Of a stretch of DNA of 64,000 bases, positions 32,204-42,900 are shown piece after piece; the stretch's first letter is position 1; every line of letters begins with the position of its first letter. The notes beneath the pieces are model-generated. The model was not told where the DNA came from. It saw nothing but the letters and a program-made list of their open reading frames with translations, and searched no databases. Location: NCBI GenBank assembly GCA_036346355.1, contig JAYEVF010000026.1, forward strand, positions 1,178,001 to 1,242,000. Reading direction: 5' to 3'. Made by a program: the position numbers and the translations under genes. The DNA is from Rhipidocladum racemiflorum. Lineage: Eukaryota > Streptophyta > Magnoliopsida > Poales > Poaceae.

Positions 32204-32369
32204 CAAGCACCGACCGAGGGGGTAAAATGGTCATAACTGCAGCAAAATGGCCGGAATGGCATCGTGGGTGAGATGGCGTCGTTTCGAGTGGCATTTTAAA
32301 GTGATCCACGACCATAGTGGCATTTGGGCAAAGGGCTCATCTTTGCGGTGGCATATTATCAATTTTCTC
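32204..32369 (-). repeat. Right TIR of MULE
   Basis: Partner of 27537-27714; only a few substitutions and one indel are seen by eye. Confidence 0.92.
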
Positions 32370-32378
32370 CCCACCGTC

Positions 32379-32844
32379 GCCCTCTCCGTTCTATTTCCCA
32401 CTCACACTCTCTATTTCCCTTCATGATTTTTTTAAATAATTATTTTTTTTCAGAAAATTCAAAAATATACCCTGAAAAAATAACAAAATTTTTAGGTTTA
32501 ATTAATTCCATTTAATTGTAATAATTCATATCGGATGCTAGGAACCTCCAAATGGAATGAAATTTTTTTGTAATTTTGTGTTACGCTATAAGCATTCATA
32601 ATATATGACAAAAAGTAGCATATTCCACGCAAATTTAAAATGTTAAAATCAAGTTTATTAAAAGAACATTTTGTGGATTATGAAGAAACTATGTAAACCA
32701 TGGCTAAAAAAATTATGAAAAAATTGTAAATATTTGTTAAGGCATAAGGATTCAGAACATCTCACATCAAGTACTATGTTCCATGCAAATATAAATAGTT
32801 AAAATCAAATTTAGGTGAAGACCCTTTTGTGTATTATGAAGAAA
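32379..32844. other. AT-rich intergenic DNA with a short diverged tandem repeat
   Basis: TTATGAAGAAACTAT(G/A)TAAACCATG occurs at about 32678 and 32837, with similar upstream words, so a 150-160-bp unit is repeated. The stretch at 32425-32487 is an inverted copy of 36594-36652. No gene. Confidence 0.5.
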
Positions 32845-33275
32845 CTATATAAACCATGTCTCCAGAAATCGTGAAATAAATATCACTATATAAACCTTGG
32901 CTCCAGAAAACGTATTTCCATCATCGTCCGACAAAGCTTCATCATGTTCCTCCATGTCCAGTGCCTCTTCTTCCTCTGCCGCTCGCTGATCGTCCTGCTC
33001 CATCACATCAACTAACCCCTCCAACTCCTCCCCTTCCTCTGCTTGTTCTGTCGGTGCAGCACATGACCAAACATTGCCATGAACTTCCGCCATAGTTTCT
33101 GCCTGCACCGTGATAAGGGTTTCATCACTAGGCAGGTTTGTTTTGACCGTCGCCTGCACAAAGAGGATGAAACCCCAACCACGCCGCTTTGATGCATTGA
33201 TGTAGTTCCTCCAACCCTAAGACCGCTCCAATGGTCTAAGTTCCCATGCCGAGTCCAGTGTACCTGTGAAATCAT
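32845..33275 (-). pseudogene. Unrecognised acidic-protein fragment
   Basis: On the - strand an open frame of about 104 codons (33159-32845) is very acidic (AAEEEEALDMEEHDEALSDD). It extends upstream in the same frame as YINASKRRGWGFILFVQ to a stop near 33220. No family is recognised. The composition suggests a protein tail rather than chance; its 5' part is missing. Confidence 0.35.
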
Positions 33276-33339
33276 GTGCTGAAAAATTGGCTTTGAATTG
33301 AAAAATTAACTTAGAATTGATTTTGCAAAATGTGTTTGT

Positions 33340-35173
33340 TCATGTGTTTTAACAATTTGACAAGAAACAGTAAGTTTCGCTTTGGCGCCGGACCAAACTT
33401 AATGGAAACAGTAAGTTTCCCATCTACGACGGACCAAATTTGTTGGTCTGTCGTAAACATGCTTTGGCAACCTCATTTTCCCATGTACGACAAACCAAGT
33501 TTTTTGGTCTCATTTGTAAACATGAATCTGAGTCCTTTGCGCCGAACTCGATTTTGTGTACGACGGACTAAGTTATTGGGTCTGGCTGCGGTGCACATGT
33601 TTTTAAGCTCTTGTGCCAAACTCAATTTTCCGAGAAAATAGCAGTACATGCATGCGACGGACCAAGTTTTTGGGTCCTGTCGTGGGACGTGCTTTTGAGA
33701 TCATGAGCCGAACTCAATTTTCCAAGAAACCAAAGAGTTTTGCATGTACGCTTGACCAATTTCTTTGGTCACCGTGAACGGCTTTTTGAGGATTGTTTTC
33801 GCATGTATGACGGATCGATTTCTTTAGTCCGTAAACGTGTTCGCTGTAATGATTTCTTCTTGGAACAGAGACTTTCACGTGTACAACGGACCGATTTTGT
33901 TGGTCCGTCGTGAATGGTTTTTTGAGTGACTTTTTCATGTGTACGTCGGACCGATTTTGTTGGTCCGTCGTGAATGCGTTTTTGCTCGATTAGGGTTTTG
34001 AGCAAAATTGGAATTTTGTTTGATTTGTTTTTGAGATTATGAAATTTGTGAGAATTTCATGATGCTTGAAGTGGACTTTATGCAATGCTCGTGTGAGTAT
34101 TTGCATGGATTGATGTGAGTCAAGTCGTGGACTTGTGCTCGGAATTGTTTTGTGGTTTGTTCATGTGCAGGTATTGCTCGAAGACGAACGTGGTCGATGA
34201 CGGGACCGGAACTAGGTTCATGGAGGAGCCGAGGTTCGACTAGGTTTAGGGAGGGAACTGAGGTCTTGGTGGTCAAGGATGTCATGCGGGACGTTCGGGC
34301 TAAGAGAATGGTGCACATGAAGAATGGTTAGTCACGTGAGAATGGCAGGAGGTCATTCGCGTGCAAAGTGTTAGTCACGTGAGTATGGCAGATGGCCATA
34401 CGCGTGCAAGAGTTGTACTCGGCCAGGTTGGGCCAAGAGGAGTTGTATACATACTCCTTCTAGATTAGGAATTGTATTCAGAACTCCTTGTGTTTTGCTC
34501 CTTTAAATAGGAGGGGTGTCTCCTGTTGAAGGGCATCAATTGGAGTTGAGCGCATTGAGAGCCTCAAGCTCAGTTTTAGGGTTTGTACTCTTTTGATGAG
34601 AGTACTTTAGACAAAAGAAATAAAGATCAATTCTTCTAGATCCTTGCGTACTTTCACAAAGAATCGCGTTGCTACGGTGTTTCTGTTTGGTTCTTGTTTG
34701 CATGCTTGTTCTTTTCTAGATTGGTTTTTGTTCTTTGAGTTTTATCTTGATTTGATCTATCAAAACCTTTCTAGAGAATTGATTTAGGGTTTCTCTAAGT
34801 TTAGTTAATTAAACTTTTGTCGTTCTTGTTTAATCTTGAAGTTTTGGTTAGATTAATTCTCGTCATCTTCTGTCACAGCAAGCTTGCAAGGTTCATAACT
34901 TTTGATCCGTAAGTCCGATCGAGCTGATTCTTTTTGTGTTCGATGCGTGTTAGAATCTAGTTTCTTGTGTCCAAATTTCAGATTGATCCTACGGTTGGAT
35001 CTCTGGGAATTCGCGTTTTACCGAACCTCTGTCATTCTGTTTTTGTCAAAAACGAGGCAATTATTTGGTTCTGTTTTGGGGTGAACTTTTAATAGATCAA
35101 GAATTTGGTTTTAGCTTCCGCACAATCATTCACCCCCCCTCTGATTGCTATATTCGTATACTTCGATCCTACA
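33340..35173 (+). repeat. LTR-like sequence of copia SIRE/Opie type with palindromic U3 repeats
   Basis: The right part has a TATA-like TTTAAATAGG near 34503 and AATAAAG near 34618. Its end, TTCACCCCCCCTCTGATTG then TTCGATCCTACA at 35173, is typical of SIRE/Opie LTR termini in grasses. The left part (33365-33985) holds seven to eight imperfect palindromes. The left boundary is not certain and no TSD was found; it may be a solo LTR. Confidence 0.5.
33365..33985. repeat. Cluster of 7-8 GACGGACC...GGTCCGTC palindromes
   Basis: Examples: ACGGACCGATTTTGTTGGTC at 33884 and 33945, and GACGGACCAAATTTGTTGGT at 33426. They are spaced about 60-110 bases apart. Several end CGTCGTGAA and are followed by a TTTTT tract. 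Arms are 8-10 bases. Confidence 0.75.
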
Positions 35174-35439
35174 GTACCTCTCGGCCACAAGCATTTGACG
35201 CTGACATCAAATTCCGCAGGATTCAATGAAAGACCGTCACAAAGCCACCCACACAGATTTTCAAAATTCATGTCCTCCGGATTCTGATGGTATAAAATAC
35301 GGTGCTAAAAACCATTCAAATCAACCCCGTATGGGCCCTCCCGAAATTCTCCTTCACCGTAATGCACTCTGAATGCAACCATAACATACGTACCTACTGG
35401 AATACGAAAATAATATTGTATAACATACACAAGGAATTA

Positions 35440-36165
35440 TATAAGTACGCAAAACAAATTTACTCAGTTGCTACATTTTTTGAGTTACTCTAATATTTTT
35501 CTGAGACTATCTATGTTTTTTCTAATTACAAATCAATTATACTCAAAAAAAATAATTACGTAACTACATAAAACAAAATTAATCGGCGACTACGCAAAAT
35601 TACTCGGTTGCTACATTTTCCGTGCTACCCTAGTAATTTTTGCTATATTTTTTTAGCTACCCTAGTATTTTTCAGAGACTATCTATGTTTTTTCTAACTA
35701 CAAATCAATTATACTCACCAAAAATAATTACGTAACTACATAAAACAAAATTAATCGGCGACTATACGCAAGGAATTATATAAATATGCAAAACAAATTT
35801 ACTCAGTTGCTACATTTTTTGAGCTACCCTAGTATTTTTCATAGACTATCTATGTTTTTTCTAACTACAAATCAATTATACTCACAAATAATAATTACGT
35901 AACTACGTAAAACAAAATTAATCGGCGACTACGCAAAATTACTTGGTTGCTACATTTTCCGTGCCACCCTAGTAATTTTCGCTACATTTTCCATGCTACC
36001 CTAGTATTTTTCGGAGATTATCTATGTTTTTTCTAACTACAAATAAATTATACTCGCAAAAAATAATTATCTAACTACATAAACCAAAATTAATCGGTGA
36101 CTACATTTTTCGAACTACCCTTATATTTTTCCGACACTACCTATATTTTTTCTAACTAGATATCA
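35440..36165 (+). repeat. AT-rich tandem repeat, about 170-bp unit, 4-5 copies
   Basis: CTATCTATGTTTTTTCTAA recurs at about 35506, 35684, 35846 and 36018, with a diverged copy near 36136. GTTGCTACATTTT and AAAATTAATCGGCGACTA recur in phase. No ORF. Confidence 0.8.
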
Positions 36166-36239
36166 ATTATGCCGAGAAAAAAATATTTATATAAATTACT
36201 AACTGACGAACGAAGAACGACCGAAGAACGACGAACGGC

Positions 36240-36412
36240 TGACTTCTTCCTCTCTTTTTCTTTTTCTTTTTCCTCTCCTTTTCTTCTTCTTCCTCTCCTA
36301 TCTTTTTCTTCTTCTTCTTCCTCCTCTCCTTTTCTTTTTCTTCGTCTTCTCTTCCCTTTCTTTCTCTTTTTCTTCCCTTTCTTTCTTTCTTTCTTTCTCT
36401 TCTTCTTTTCGA
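36240..36412 (+). repeat. CT-rich simple-sequence tract
   Basis: About 170 bases of TTCTTC, TCTTTTTC and TTTCTTTC units. The long open frame across it is compositional. Confidence 0.85.
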
Positions 36413-36504
36413 TCTCTGGCCGCCGAACGCCCCCCATCGCCCTTTTCATCTCCCCACGCCGATCTGGCCCAGCCAGTGGCCGCGCGCTACGTGACGCTCC
36501 GCGG

Positions 36505-36591
36505 CTCAGTCGCGCCAGCGTGGCGCGACTGAGTCCTGTCGCACCACGCTGGCAAGATTCTCCCTTCAGTCACAGCCACGTGGCTGCGACT
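36505..36591. repeat. Two GC-rich hairpins upstream of the AHL remnant
   Basis: CTCAGTCGCGCCA-GCG-TGGCGCGACTGAG (36505-36533) is a perfect 13-bp inverted repeat. AGTCACAGCCAC/GTGGCTGCGACT (36568-36591) has one mismatch. They share AGTCGC arms and may belong to one transposon end. Confidence 0.7.
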
Positions 36592-36688
36592 AGTGTTTTT
36601 TCAGGGTATATTTTTAAATTTTTCGAAAAAAATAATTATTTAAAAAAAATTCTTCCCTTCAGTCCCCAAGGTATCCCTCTCTCCCATC

Positions 36689-37076
36689 ATGGTCAGCGGC
36701 GAGAGCGACCGGATTCGGCCGCTCACCTTCAACCCCATGGCGTCGCCGACCGCATCGTCGCCCATGAAGCCAGAGGACATGCCGCGCGGGGGCCATGTAC
36801 CGCGCCGACTCTGGCGCGCCGGGCATGCAGCAGCCTGTCGGCGGTGGTGGCCCCGTGGTCAGCGGCAGAAGTGAGGAGCTCGTGAAGAAGATGGGGAGGC
36901 CGAGCATGTATGGGCCAGACGGGAGCATCGGCTTGGGACAGAAGCCTGCCGCCGCAGCGGCCACCGAGGCGGGCGGGCAGTCCGGTGGTGCCTGGACGAG
37001 CTCGAACCGTGACGGGAAGCGCAGAGGGCGCCCCCCAGGGTCCGGCAAAAAGAAACAACTCGATGCTGCAACGTTG
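36689..37076 (+). pseudogene. AHL exon 1 with AT-hook
   Basis: It starts MVSGESDRIRPLTFNPMASP and, after a +1 shift in GGGGG near 36788, continues MYRADSGAPGMQQPV. The AT-hook RRGRPPGSGKKKQLDA is at about 37020-37067. A degenerate first hook, MGRPSMYGPDGS, comes earlier. It then leaves the AHL match and stops at TAG (37077-37079). Confidence 0.8.
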
Positions 37077-37079
37077 TAG

Positions 37080-37494
37080 ATGAGTATGGCGTGATTCTTG
37101 GAATAGATTCGTATGTTTGTCTGTGCACGTCTAAAGGGCATGAGTGGGATTTTTTTTAAAGGACTCCTCCACATTCAAACGGAATTAAAATAGGACGGAA
37201 TAGTGCAGGCATTTAAATAATGGGGAAAAGTACATATATGGTTTGTATTTGTTATGCACAGAGCACAGTATAAACAGAAAAAGTAGGATTTATTCAAACA
37301 TGAGCTGAAGTCCATGAGTATTGAACAATTCATGGGTTGTTTTTTTTTTCTATTTATGTTTTTTCGTATGAATGTGCTTATACTGACCAAAGTTGGATAT
37401 TTTTTTGCTCAAATCTTTCTATCATACCTTACGTTGAGATAAATTTTGCACTTGCCAACATAAAATGGGTAGTAAATATTTGGCTTACCAATTA
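37080..37494. other. AHL intron DNA, no gene
   Basis: AT-rich sequence between exon 1 and the MITE. No coding signal. Confidence 0.45.
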
Positions 37495-37747
37495 CTCCCT
37501 CCATCCCATTATATAAGGCGTAACTTCTACCAACGCAGAGACCAAAGAAACAGTTACATCGCGCGGAGCTCGAGAGAGTTAATGCATACACATATGCACA
37601 TGAGAGATATGAGAGAAGGTTAATGCATGCATGCATACGCATGAGAGATGGGAGAGAAGCCAGAACAGAAGCCGAGGAGGCACCGCACCCTGTATTTTGA
37701 GACTTAGAAAAAAAATAGTCGTGCCTTATATTTTGGGATGGAGGGAG
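37495..37747. mobile_element. Stowaway-type MITE, 253 bp
   Basis: TIRs CTCCCTCCATCCCATTATAT and ATATTTTGGGATGGAGGGAG are flanked by TA on both sides (37493-37494, 37748-37749). CTCCCTCC(G/A)TCCCA is the standard Stowaway (Tc1/mariner) end in grasses. Confidence 0.92.
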
Positions 37748-37783
37748 TATTTGATTTGTTTCTTTCTCATGTGGTTCCAACTA

Positions 37784-38245
37784 GGGAATTAAATCTCGTC
37801 AAGATTTCACAAAATCTCGGAACTCGGACCCCTCTGAGCTTCATAATCCCGACGAAATTAAGAAAACCCTAAAAAATTCAAAGAGCTACAGTACCTAAAA
37901 TTTCGGCGAGATCTCAGTAAATTTGACCGAGATTTGACAAAAACTTGACCGGATTTTGACCCAACTGTATTCTCCACGTCGTTTTCTGCGTGGGACAGTC
38001 GGTAGATCATAATTCCGAAGAAATTAAAAAAACCTTAAAAAATTCAAATTGCGACAGTACCTAAATATCGCCGAGATCTCGCATTTTGGACTGAAATTTC
38101 TGTATTTTGAACCAAAATCTCGAAAATTTTGGTTAAAAAAATTACCGGATTTAAATTTTCCTTCTTGTATTTCGTTCGTATTTCATATAAAATAATAAGA
38201 ATTCGCCGAAATTTCGGATTTTAGAGGGTACCGGAATGAAACCTT
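37784..38245. mobile_element. Insertion of unknown type, about 460 bp, with 10-bp direct flanks
   Basis: GGTTCCAACT (37774-37783) and GGTTCAAACT (38246-38255) flank it. The paralogous stretch at 39673-39700 has the uninterrupted form CATGTGGTTCCAACTTCCAA. The interior repeats CGAGATCTC and AAATTTCGG words and ACAGTACCTAAA (twice). A flank of 9-10 bases would fit a MULE, but no TIRs were found. Confidence 0.45.
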
Positions 38246-38400
38246 GGTTCAAACTTCTAAGTGATGACAATCACCTCCATGGGAGAGCTAAGAATAGATC
38301 TGTATATCATGTACCTAGCTTGTAGAACAAAGAAAACATAGCATCAAATGGTCTTTTCAGCATCTTTAATTTTTTTTATCCTTTCGACTTTTTTTCCTTC
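38246..38400 (+). repeat. Direct repeat, left copy
   Basis: Matches 39677-39828, with AGTGATGACAAT and AACAAAGAAAACATAGCATC. The two copies bracket the hypothetical gene. Confidence 0.8.
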
Positions 38401-38605
38401 CTTTTGCTATCAAATGGTCTTTTCGAATTTTTTTATCTTTAAAACATAACATCAAAGAAAAATGTAAGTACTGCTGTTACTATTTTTTCTCCTCCCTTTT
38501 GCTATCTTACCTCTCTTAAAATCTCTCTCTTCTCCAGACTCATTTTGAGTTTTCTCCCTTAACTAATTTTTAAAAAATTTCTCGTTTTCTGGCAGATGGT
38601 TCAAC

Positions 38606-39250
38606 GTGTCCATCCGTACCCCGAGGTCCTCGGAGGATGGGCAGAGTTTTTTGTGGAATAAGCAGCAACATGTTGGAGCTGGACAGTTCGGGATCCCCGT
38701 CTTCTACACCGAGGAGCAGTTCCACGGTGCCGTTCGTTGCGAGTGGAAGGCCTGGCTGGATTTGGATCCACTGCCAAGTCACCCAGACCTCCCCCGTCGC
38801 TTCTTGAGATGCCAGACTTTTGAGCTGGACGCTGTCTAGGATGCTGCCCGAAGGGCAGTAAGGTACCTCCGCCGCTATTTCACTGACGAGTTCGACGTCG
38901 GCCAGTTTCAGCTCATCCCCATGAAGGGAGATGCGCCTGGAGAGGTGATCGTCTCTGTCCCTGAGGACGAGGCAGATCCCCGTGTGGAGGTGGTTGCCGA
39001 TCTTCTCGTCACCAAGGACTTCCTCTACAGCCAGCTTGTCATCGAGTGCGATGATCTTCACCGACAGCTGCATGATGCCTGGACCGAGATCGACGAGCTT
39101 CGCGACGAGTTAGACCAACTGCAGCCCCAGTACGAGCCAGGAGAGGAGATGTCCGTGGATGGTCCATTTGCGGTGATTGATCTCACCATGGATGAAGCCG
39201 AGGAGGAAGACCCGGAGGAGCGCATCATCTACATCTCTGATGATGATTGA
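38606..39250 (+). pseudogene. Unrecognised 214-codon protein with one in-frame stop
   Basis: A single frame runs from about 38600 to TGA 39248-39250, broken only by TAG at 38837-38839 (after FELDA V). The protein has GQFGIPVFYTEEQFHGAVRC and LDPLPSHPDLPRRFL early, then RRYFTDEFDVGQFQLIPM and DFLYSQLVIECDDLHRQLHD. A coiled coil (WTEIDELRDELDQLQP) and an acidic tail (EAEEEDPEERIIYISDDD) follow. I do not recognise the family. AATAAA near 39378 could serve as polyadenylation signal. It sits inside an AHL intron between two direct repeats, so it may have arrived with that duplication. One change from functional by sequence. Confidence 0.55.
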
Positions 39251-39676
39251 TGACGCCTGTCCTAGATTAGGACGTTAGTCCTAGATGTTGGTTTCACCCT
39301 TTTGTACTAGATCTTTTGTAATGTAAAATAGGTTGTTTCATACTTTATGATGGTATTGTAAAACAATCTATGCTATCAATAAAGTTATGTTTCCTATCTC
39401 TATATATTGTTTTGCATTAATATCCTCACATAATAACCGTTAAGCCTAATGAGGTACTTGAAAAAAGTTCCCTCTGTTGTCTGCACACCTACATCCATTT
39501 GAATATTTGTATTTGTGCCTAATGAGGTTGCGTTTGTGCCTAAGTTGCATTTGGAGAATATTTGTATTGTCCAGATGGAGTAGACTGACCTACCAATTTT
39601 GGTTGAGAACAAAACTAGAAAACATACTGTGGACCACGCCTTGTGGTTTTCAATTCATTAGCTGAAGCTTCATGTG
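39251..39676. other. 3' flank of hypothetical gene
   Basis: AT-rich, with polyadenylation-like AATAAAG at 39378. GCCTAATGAGGT(A/T) occurs twice (39446 and 39518). No gene. Confidence 0.4.
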
Positions 39677-39828
39677 GTTCCAACTTCCAAGTGATGACAA
39701 TAACCTCAATGGGACAGCTAAGAAGAGAGCTGTATATCATGTGCCTAGCTTCTAGAACAAAGAAAACATAGCATCAAATGGTCTTTTCAGCATCTTTAAA
39801 TTTTTTATCCTTTTGACTTTTTTTTTCT
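39677..39828 (+). repeat. Direct repeat, right copy
   Basis: Partner of 38246-38400; it preserves the empty form of the 37784-38245 insertion site. Confidence 0.8.
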
Positions 39829-39861
39829 TGCTACCAATGCTATTAGTTTTCCCAATGCTAC

Positions 39862-40488
39862 TGTTTGCACCAAAATTCTGCATTGCTCGTAAAATCAATT
39901 CAGTTTGGATACAAAAAGGGGAATCGACATAAAAAATGAGTCCGTTACCAACTAGGAATACATCGCCGAAAAGGGAAGGTGAATCGGATCAAAGGCCGAT
40001 ACGGATTCAATCGTCGTGTCCAGGCGGGACTCGGATCGGCCGGAGCATTATAAAAGGGACGGATCACGGAGGTAGCCAGACATCAATCTCAACACAATAC
40101 ACATCTACTTTTTACAACTCCTTTTACATCGTTTTAGTTTTACAAACACATCTCTGTAAGTCGACGAAATCAACAGAGTTGCGCATCGTCGATTGTTGGT
40201 TTTGACTGATTTCGCCCTAGGTTCAATCTGCTTTGTTTTGTTGCGCATCGCCTTCTCAAAGTCGATTTTGCCTTGTATCCGGATTAACCGCTGGGTTGAT
40301 CTAGTTATCTCTTGATCGGTTTTTAGCCGACTAGTGTTAAGCCGATAATCTTCGTTTTATCGGCTTTGATTGCTTATAATCTCTACCTTGTCAATTCCAG
40401 GTCAAATTGACTGGCACGCCTTGCAAACCCGGTGTTTGTCTTGTATGTCCGAGGCTAAAAACCCTGCTTCACGTTTTTAGCGCGAACA
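39862..40488 (+). mobile_element. Solo LTR, 627 bp
   Basis: Ends TGTTTGC and GCGAACA are inverted (6 of 7). Flanks GCTAC (39857-39861) and ACTAC (40489-40493) match at 4 of 5, as a 5-bp TSD. It contains a TATA box TATAAAAGGG near 40050. No PBS or coding region follows, so it is a solo LTR. Family not identified. Confidence 0.65.
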
Positions 40489-40722
40489 ACTACCAAAGCT
40501 ATTAGTTTGGAGCATATTTTTTTTCGTATGAATAAAAATTTGTTGATTCTGTCTTAGCTTCCTTTCTCCTGGCATTATTCATATATTTGCCAGTCGTTTA
40601 CAATTTTAGTGCCAATCTACTTTCTGAATGGATATTTCTTGAGCCTGCTCCTTGCTTGTACCTGGAATCCGGACTATCTAACAAACAATGACCATTTATG
40701 CATCAATTCATCTTCTTTGCAG

Positions 40723-40853
40723 GATGTTGCTTCAAAAATAACGGCTTTTTCTCAGCAAGGTCCACGTACTACATGTATAATCTCAGCAATGGTGCTCTTT
40801 GCACAGCAACACTACATCAACCAGCAACCTCCGGTGGTATAGTGACATATGAG
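40723..40853 (+). pseudogene. AHL PPC-domain exon
   Basis: After the acceptor TTTGCAG it reads DVASKITAFSQQGPRTTCII. Then one base is missing and it continues NGALCTATLHQPATSGG to TYE|GTATGT. These are core PPC (DUF296) motifs. The length of 131 bases is one short of 44 codons, matching the single deletion. Confidence 0.85.
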
Positions 40854-41178
40854 GTATGTTCAGGCCCAACTTGCTAAAAGCAATGCTTGAGTTTCGCTTC
40901 TCATTCTTTCTGTGAAATGGTAATGCACAAGTTCAAAAACCGATCATAGGCATCACAACTGCTGGCAACCTCTGTTTCGGCTGCAGTTTATATGCTTTAG
41001 TAGAATGCTTTCTATTGACCCATAATATTTGCTTATTATTTAGTGTCGACTATCAACCCTAAACCACTGAATTTCCGTTACTTTCCTCTTGCCACTTCTA
41101 CCTAGTTTTGCCAGTAACAAGTTCTCCATTTGCTTAATCTTTGTGAACCAAATTGGAGTTTGTTCATGATCACTTGAT

Positions 41179-42900
41179 AAGGAACGCACGGCCCTTAGTT
41201 ACTTCACTGAGCTCCTAGGCAGCAAGAAACAAAGGCTTCACTCTCTAAACTGGGCCTCCTTACCTCTGCCGCAGATTGATCTTTCCAGTTTAGAAGAGCC
41301 TCTGCTTCTGCAGGAACTCAAAACAGCGGTTTTCTCTCTTCCAACAGGAAAGGCGCCTGGTCCTGATGGCTTTATAGCAGATTTCTATAGAGCCTGTTGG
41401 GACATCGTCAAACAAGACCTCCTTGCAGCTGCCCAGCACTTCTTTTTCGGCAACAGAGCTCGCCTCCATCTTCTCAACTCGGCAAGCTTAGTCCTCCTCC
41501 CCAAATCGCAGGAAGCCTCTTCAGTTTCAGACTACCGTCCCATCAGCCTCATTCACAGCTTTGCTAAAATCGTGTCCAAGATCCTGGCCAACAGACTGGG
41601 CCCTCTCCTTCCAAGCATTATCTCTCCCAACCAAAGCGCGTTCATCAGAGGGAGAACAATTCATGATAGTTTCATGTTAATAAAGAACTTTCTCTCTGAA
41701 CTCCACAGGAAGAAACACCCTTCGCTCTTCCTTAAGCTGGACATAGCAAAAGCTTTCGACTCACACCGGGAATACCTCCTCGATCTTCTGCAAAACTTTG
41801 GTTTTGGACAAGCTTGGAGAGACCGGATCTCCATCCTACTTTCCACAGCTAAATCCAGGGTTATCCTAAATGGCAGCCCAGGGGACTACTTCGAGCATCG
41901 AAGGGGTCTTCGCCAGGGGGATCCTCTATCCCCAATGCTGTTCACCTTGGCTCTCGAGCCTCTCTTGCTCCTCCTCTCCGCAGCGGGCCAAAGGGGCCTC
42001 CTCAAACCAGTCATGCGCTCTCCGGTTGAGCGGTGCACCTCCTTCTACGCAGATGATGTCGCACTGTTCTTAAACCCGGACGTGCAAGACATTCAGGTCC
42101 TCAACCTCCTTCTACAGACCTTCGCTGACGCCACGGGTTTAAAGAATAACCTGAGCAAGTCAGAAATCTTCCCCATAGCGTGCGATTTGCAAATCCTGCA
42201 AAATTGCTTGCAAAGCTTCCCTGCACGACTTCAATCCTTCCCAGCAAGATACCTTGGACTGCCTCTCAGGCCGCTGGCCCTCAAGAAAATTGACTGGCAA
42301 CCCCTCCTCGACAGGATAGCCTCTAGGTTGGCCGGCTGGAAAGGGATTCTCCTCTCTTCAGCAGGAAGACTAACTCTAGTAGGGGCGGTGCTTTCGGCCC
42401 TACCGACGTACTATCTCACAGCCTTTGCGATCCCCGCTTGGGTGGCTAAGAAGATAGACAAAATGCGGAGAAGCTTCCTCTGGAAAGGCTCGGAGGCTTG
42501 CGCTTCAGGGCATTGCCTGGTCAACTGGAAGACAATCTGCCGCCCAAAAGGTTTAGGTGGCCTTGGCTTGGTCCATCTCCAAATGTTTGGGCGCGCTCTA
42601 AGGCAAAGATGGCTATGGCGACATTGGAGACAGCAACCTTCTACCGTCGAGCTCTCCTCCCACCCGCTAGACGGCACAGACTTGAGCCTCTTCGATGCCA
42701 GCACAATGATTCTCATCGGGAATGGGGAGACGGCAAGCTTCTGGAAAAGCAAATGGCTTCAAGGCGCTGCCCCAAAAGACATCGCACCCCTTTGCTACAG
42801 ATTGATTCACAGAAGGAATAAAACAGTCAAGCAGGAGCTAACAAACAACACTTGGATGGTACCTCTTCGCAGAATTACCACACAGCAACAGCTCTCATGA
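41179..42900 (+). pseudogene. LINE reverse transcriptase, 5' part missing
   Basis: One frame is open from the truncation point to TGA 42898-42900. Motifs in order: LPTGKAPGPDGF (about 41339), SDYRPISLI, KILANRL, SAFIRGRTIHDSF, KLDIAKAFDS, GLRQGDPLSPMLF and FYADDVALF (42038), the catalytic YADD. After AKAFDS the usual Val-Trp-Glu part is shortened (HREYLL), a small deletion. The thumb and GLGGLGLVH follow. The stop at QLS is premature; downstream sequence continues in other frames. Confidence 0.88.

Larger units (their letters stand above)
27537..32369. mobile_element. MULE (Mutator-like element), 4.8 kb, complete with TIRs and TSD
   Basis: TIRs of about 175 bases at 27537-27714 and 32204-32369 are nearly perfect inverted repeats. 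The outer end GAGAAAATTGATAATATGCC resembles the ends of MuDR. Flanks are CTCACCGTC (27528-27536) and CCCACCGTC (32370-32378), 8 of 9 matching, the 9-bp duplication typical of Mutator. Inside are a mudrA-like transposase on the - strand and a GRF zinc-finger gene on the + strand, tail to tail, as mudrA and mudrB are in maize MuDR. A TRIM-like LTR element is nested at 30102-31596. The transposase has stops and frameshifts, so the copy is non-autonomous now. Confidence 0.92.

Noticed and set aside
36156..36449. Lys/Glu-rich - strand frame opposite the CT tract
   Set aside because: Pure low-complexity product of a purine tract.
36169..36885. 238-codon + strand frame
   Set aside because: Created by the CT-rich tract (poly Ser/Phe/Leu) and shifted GC-rich exon 1; the AHL frame explains the right part.
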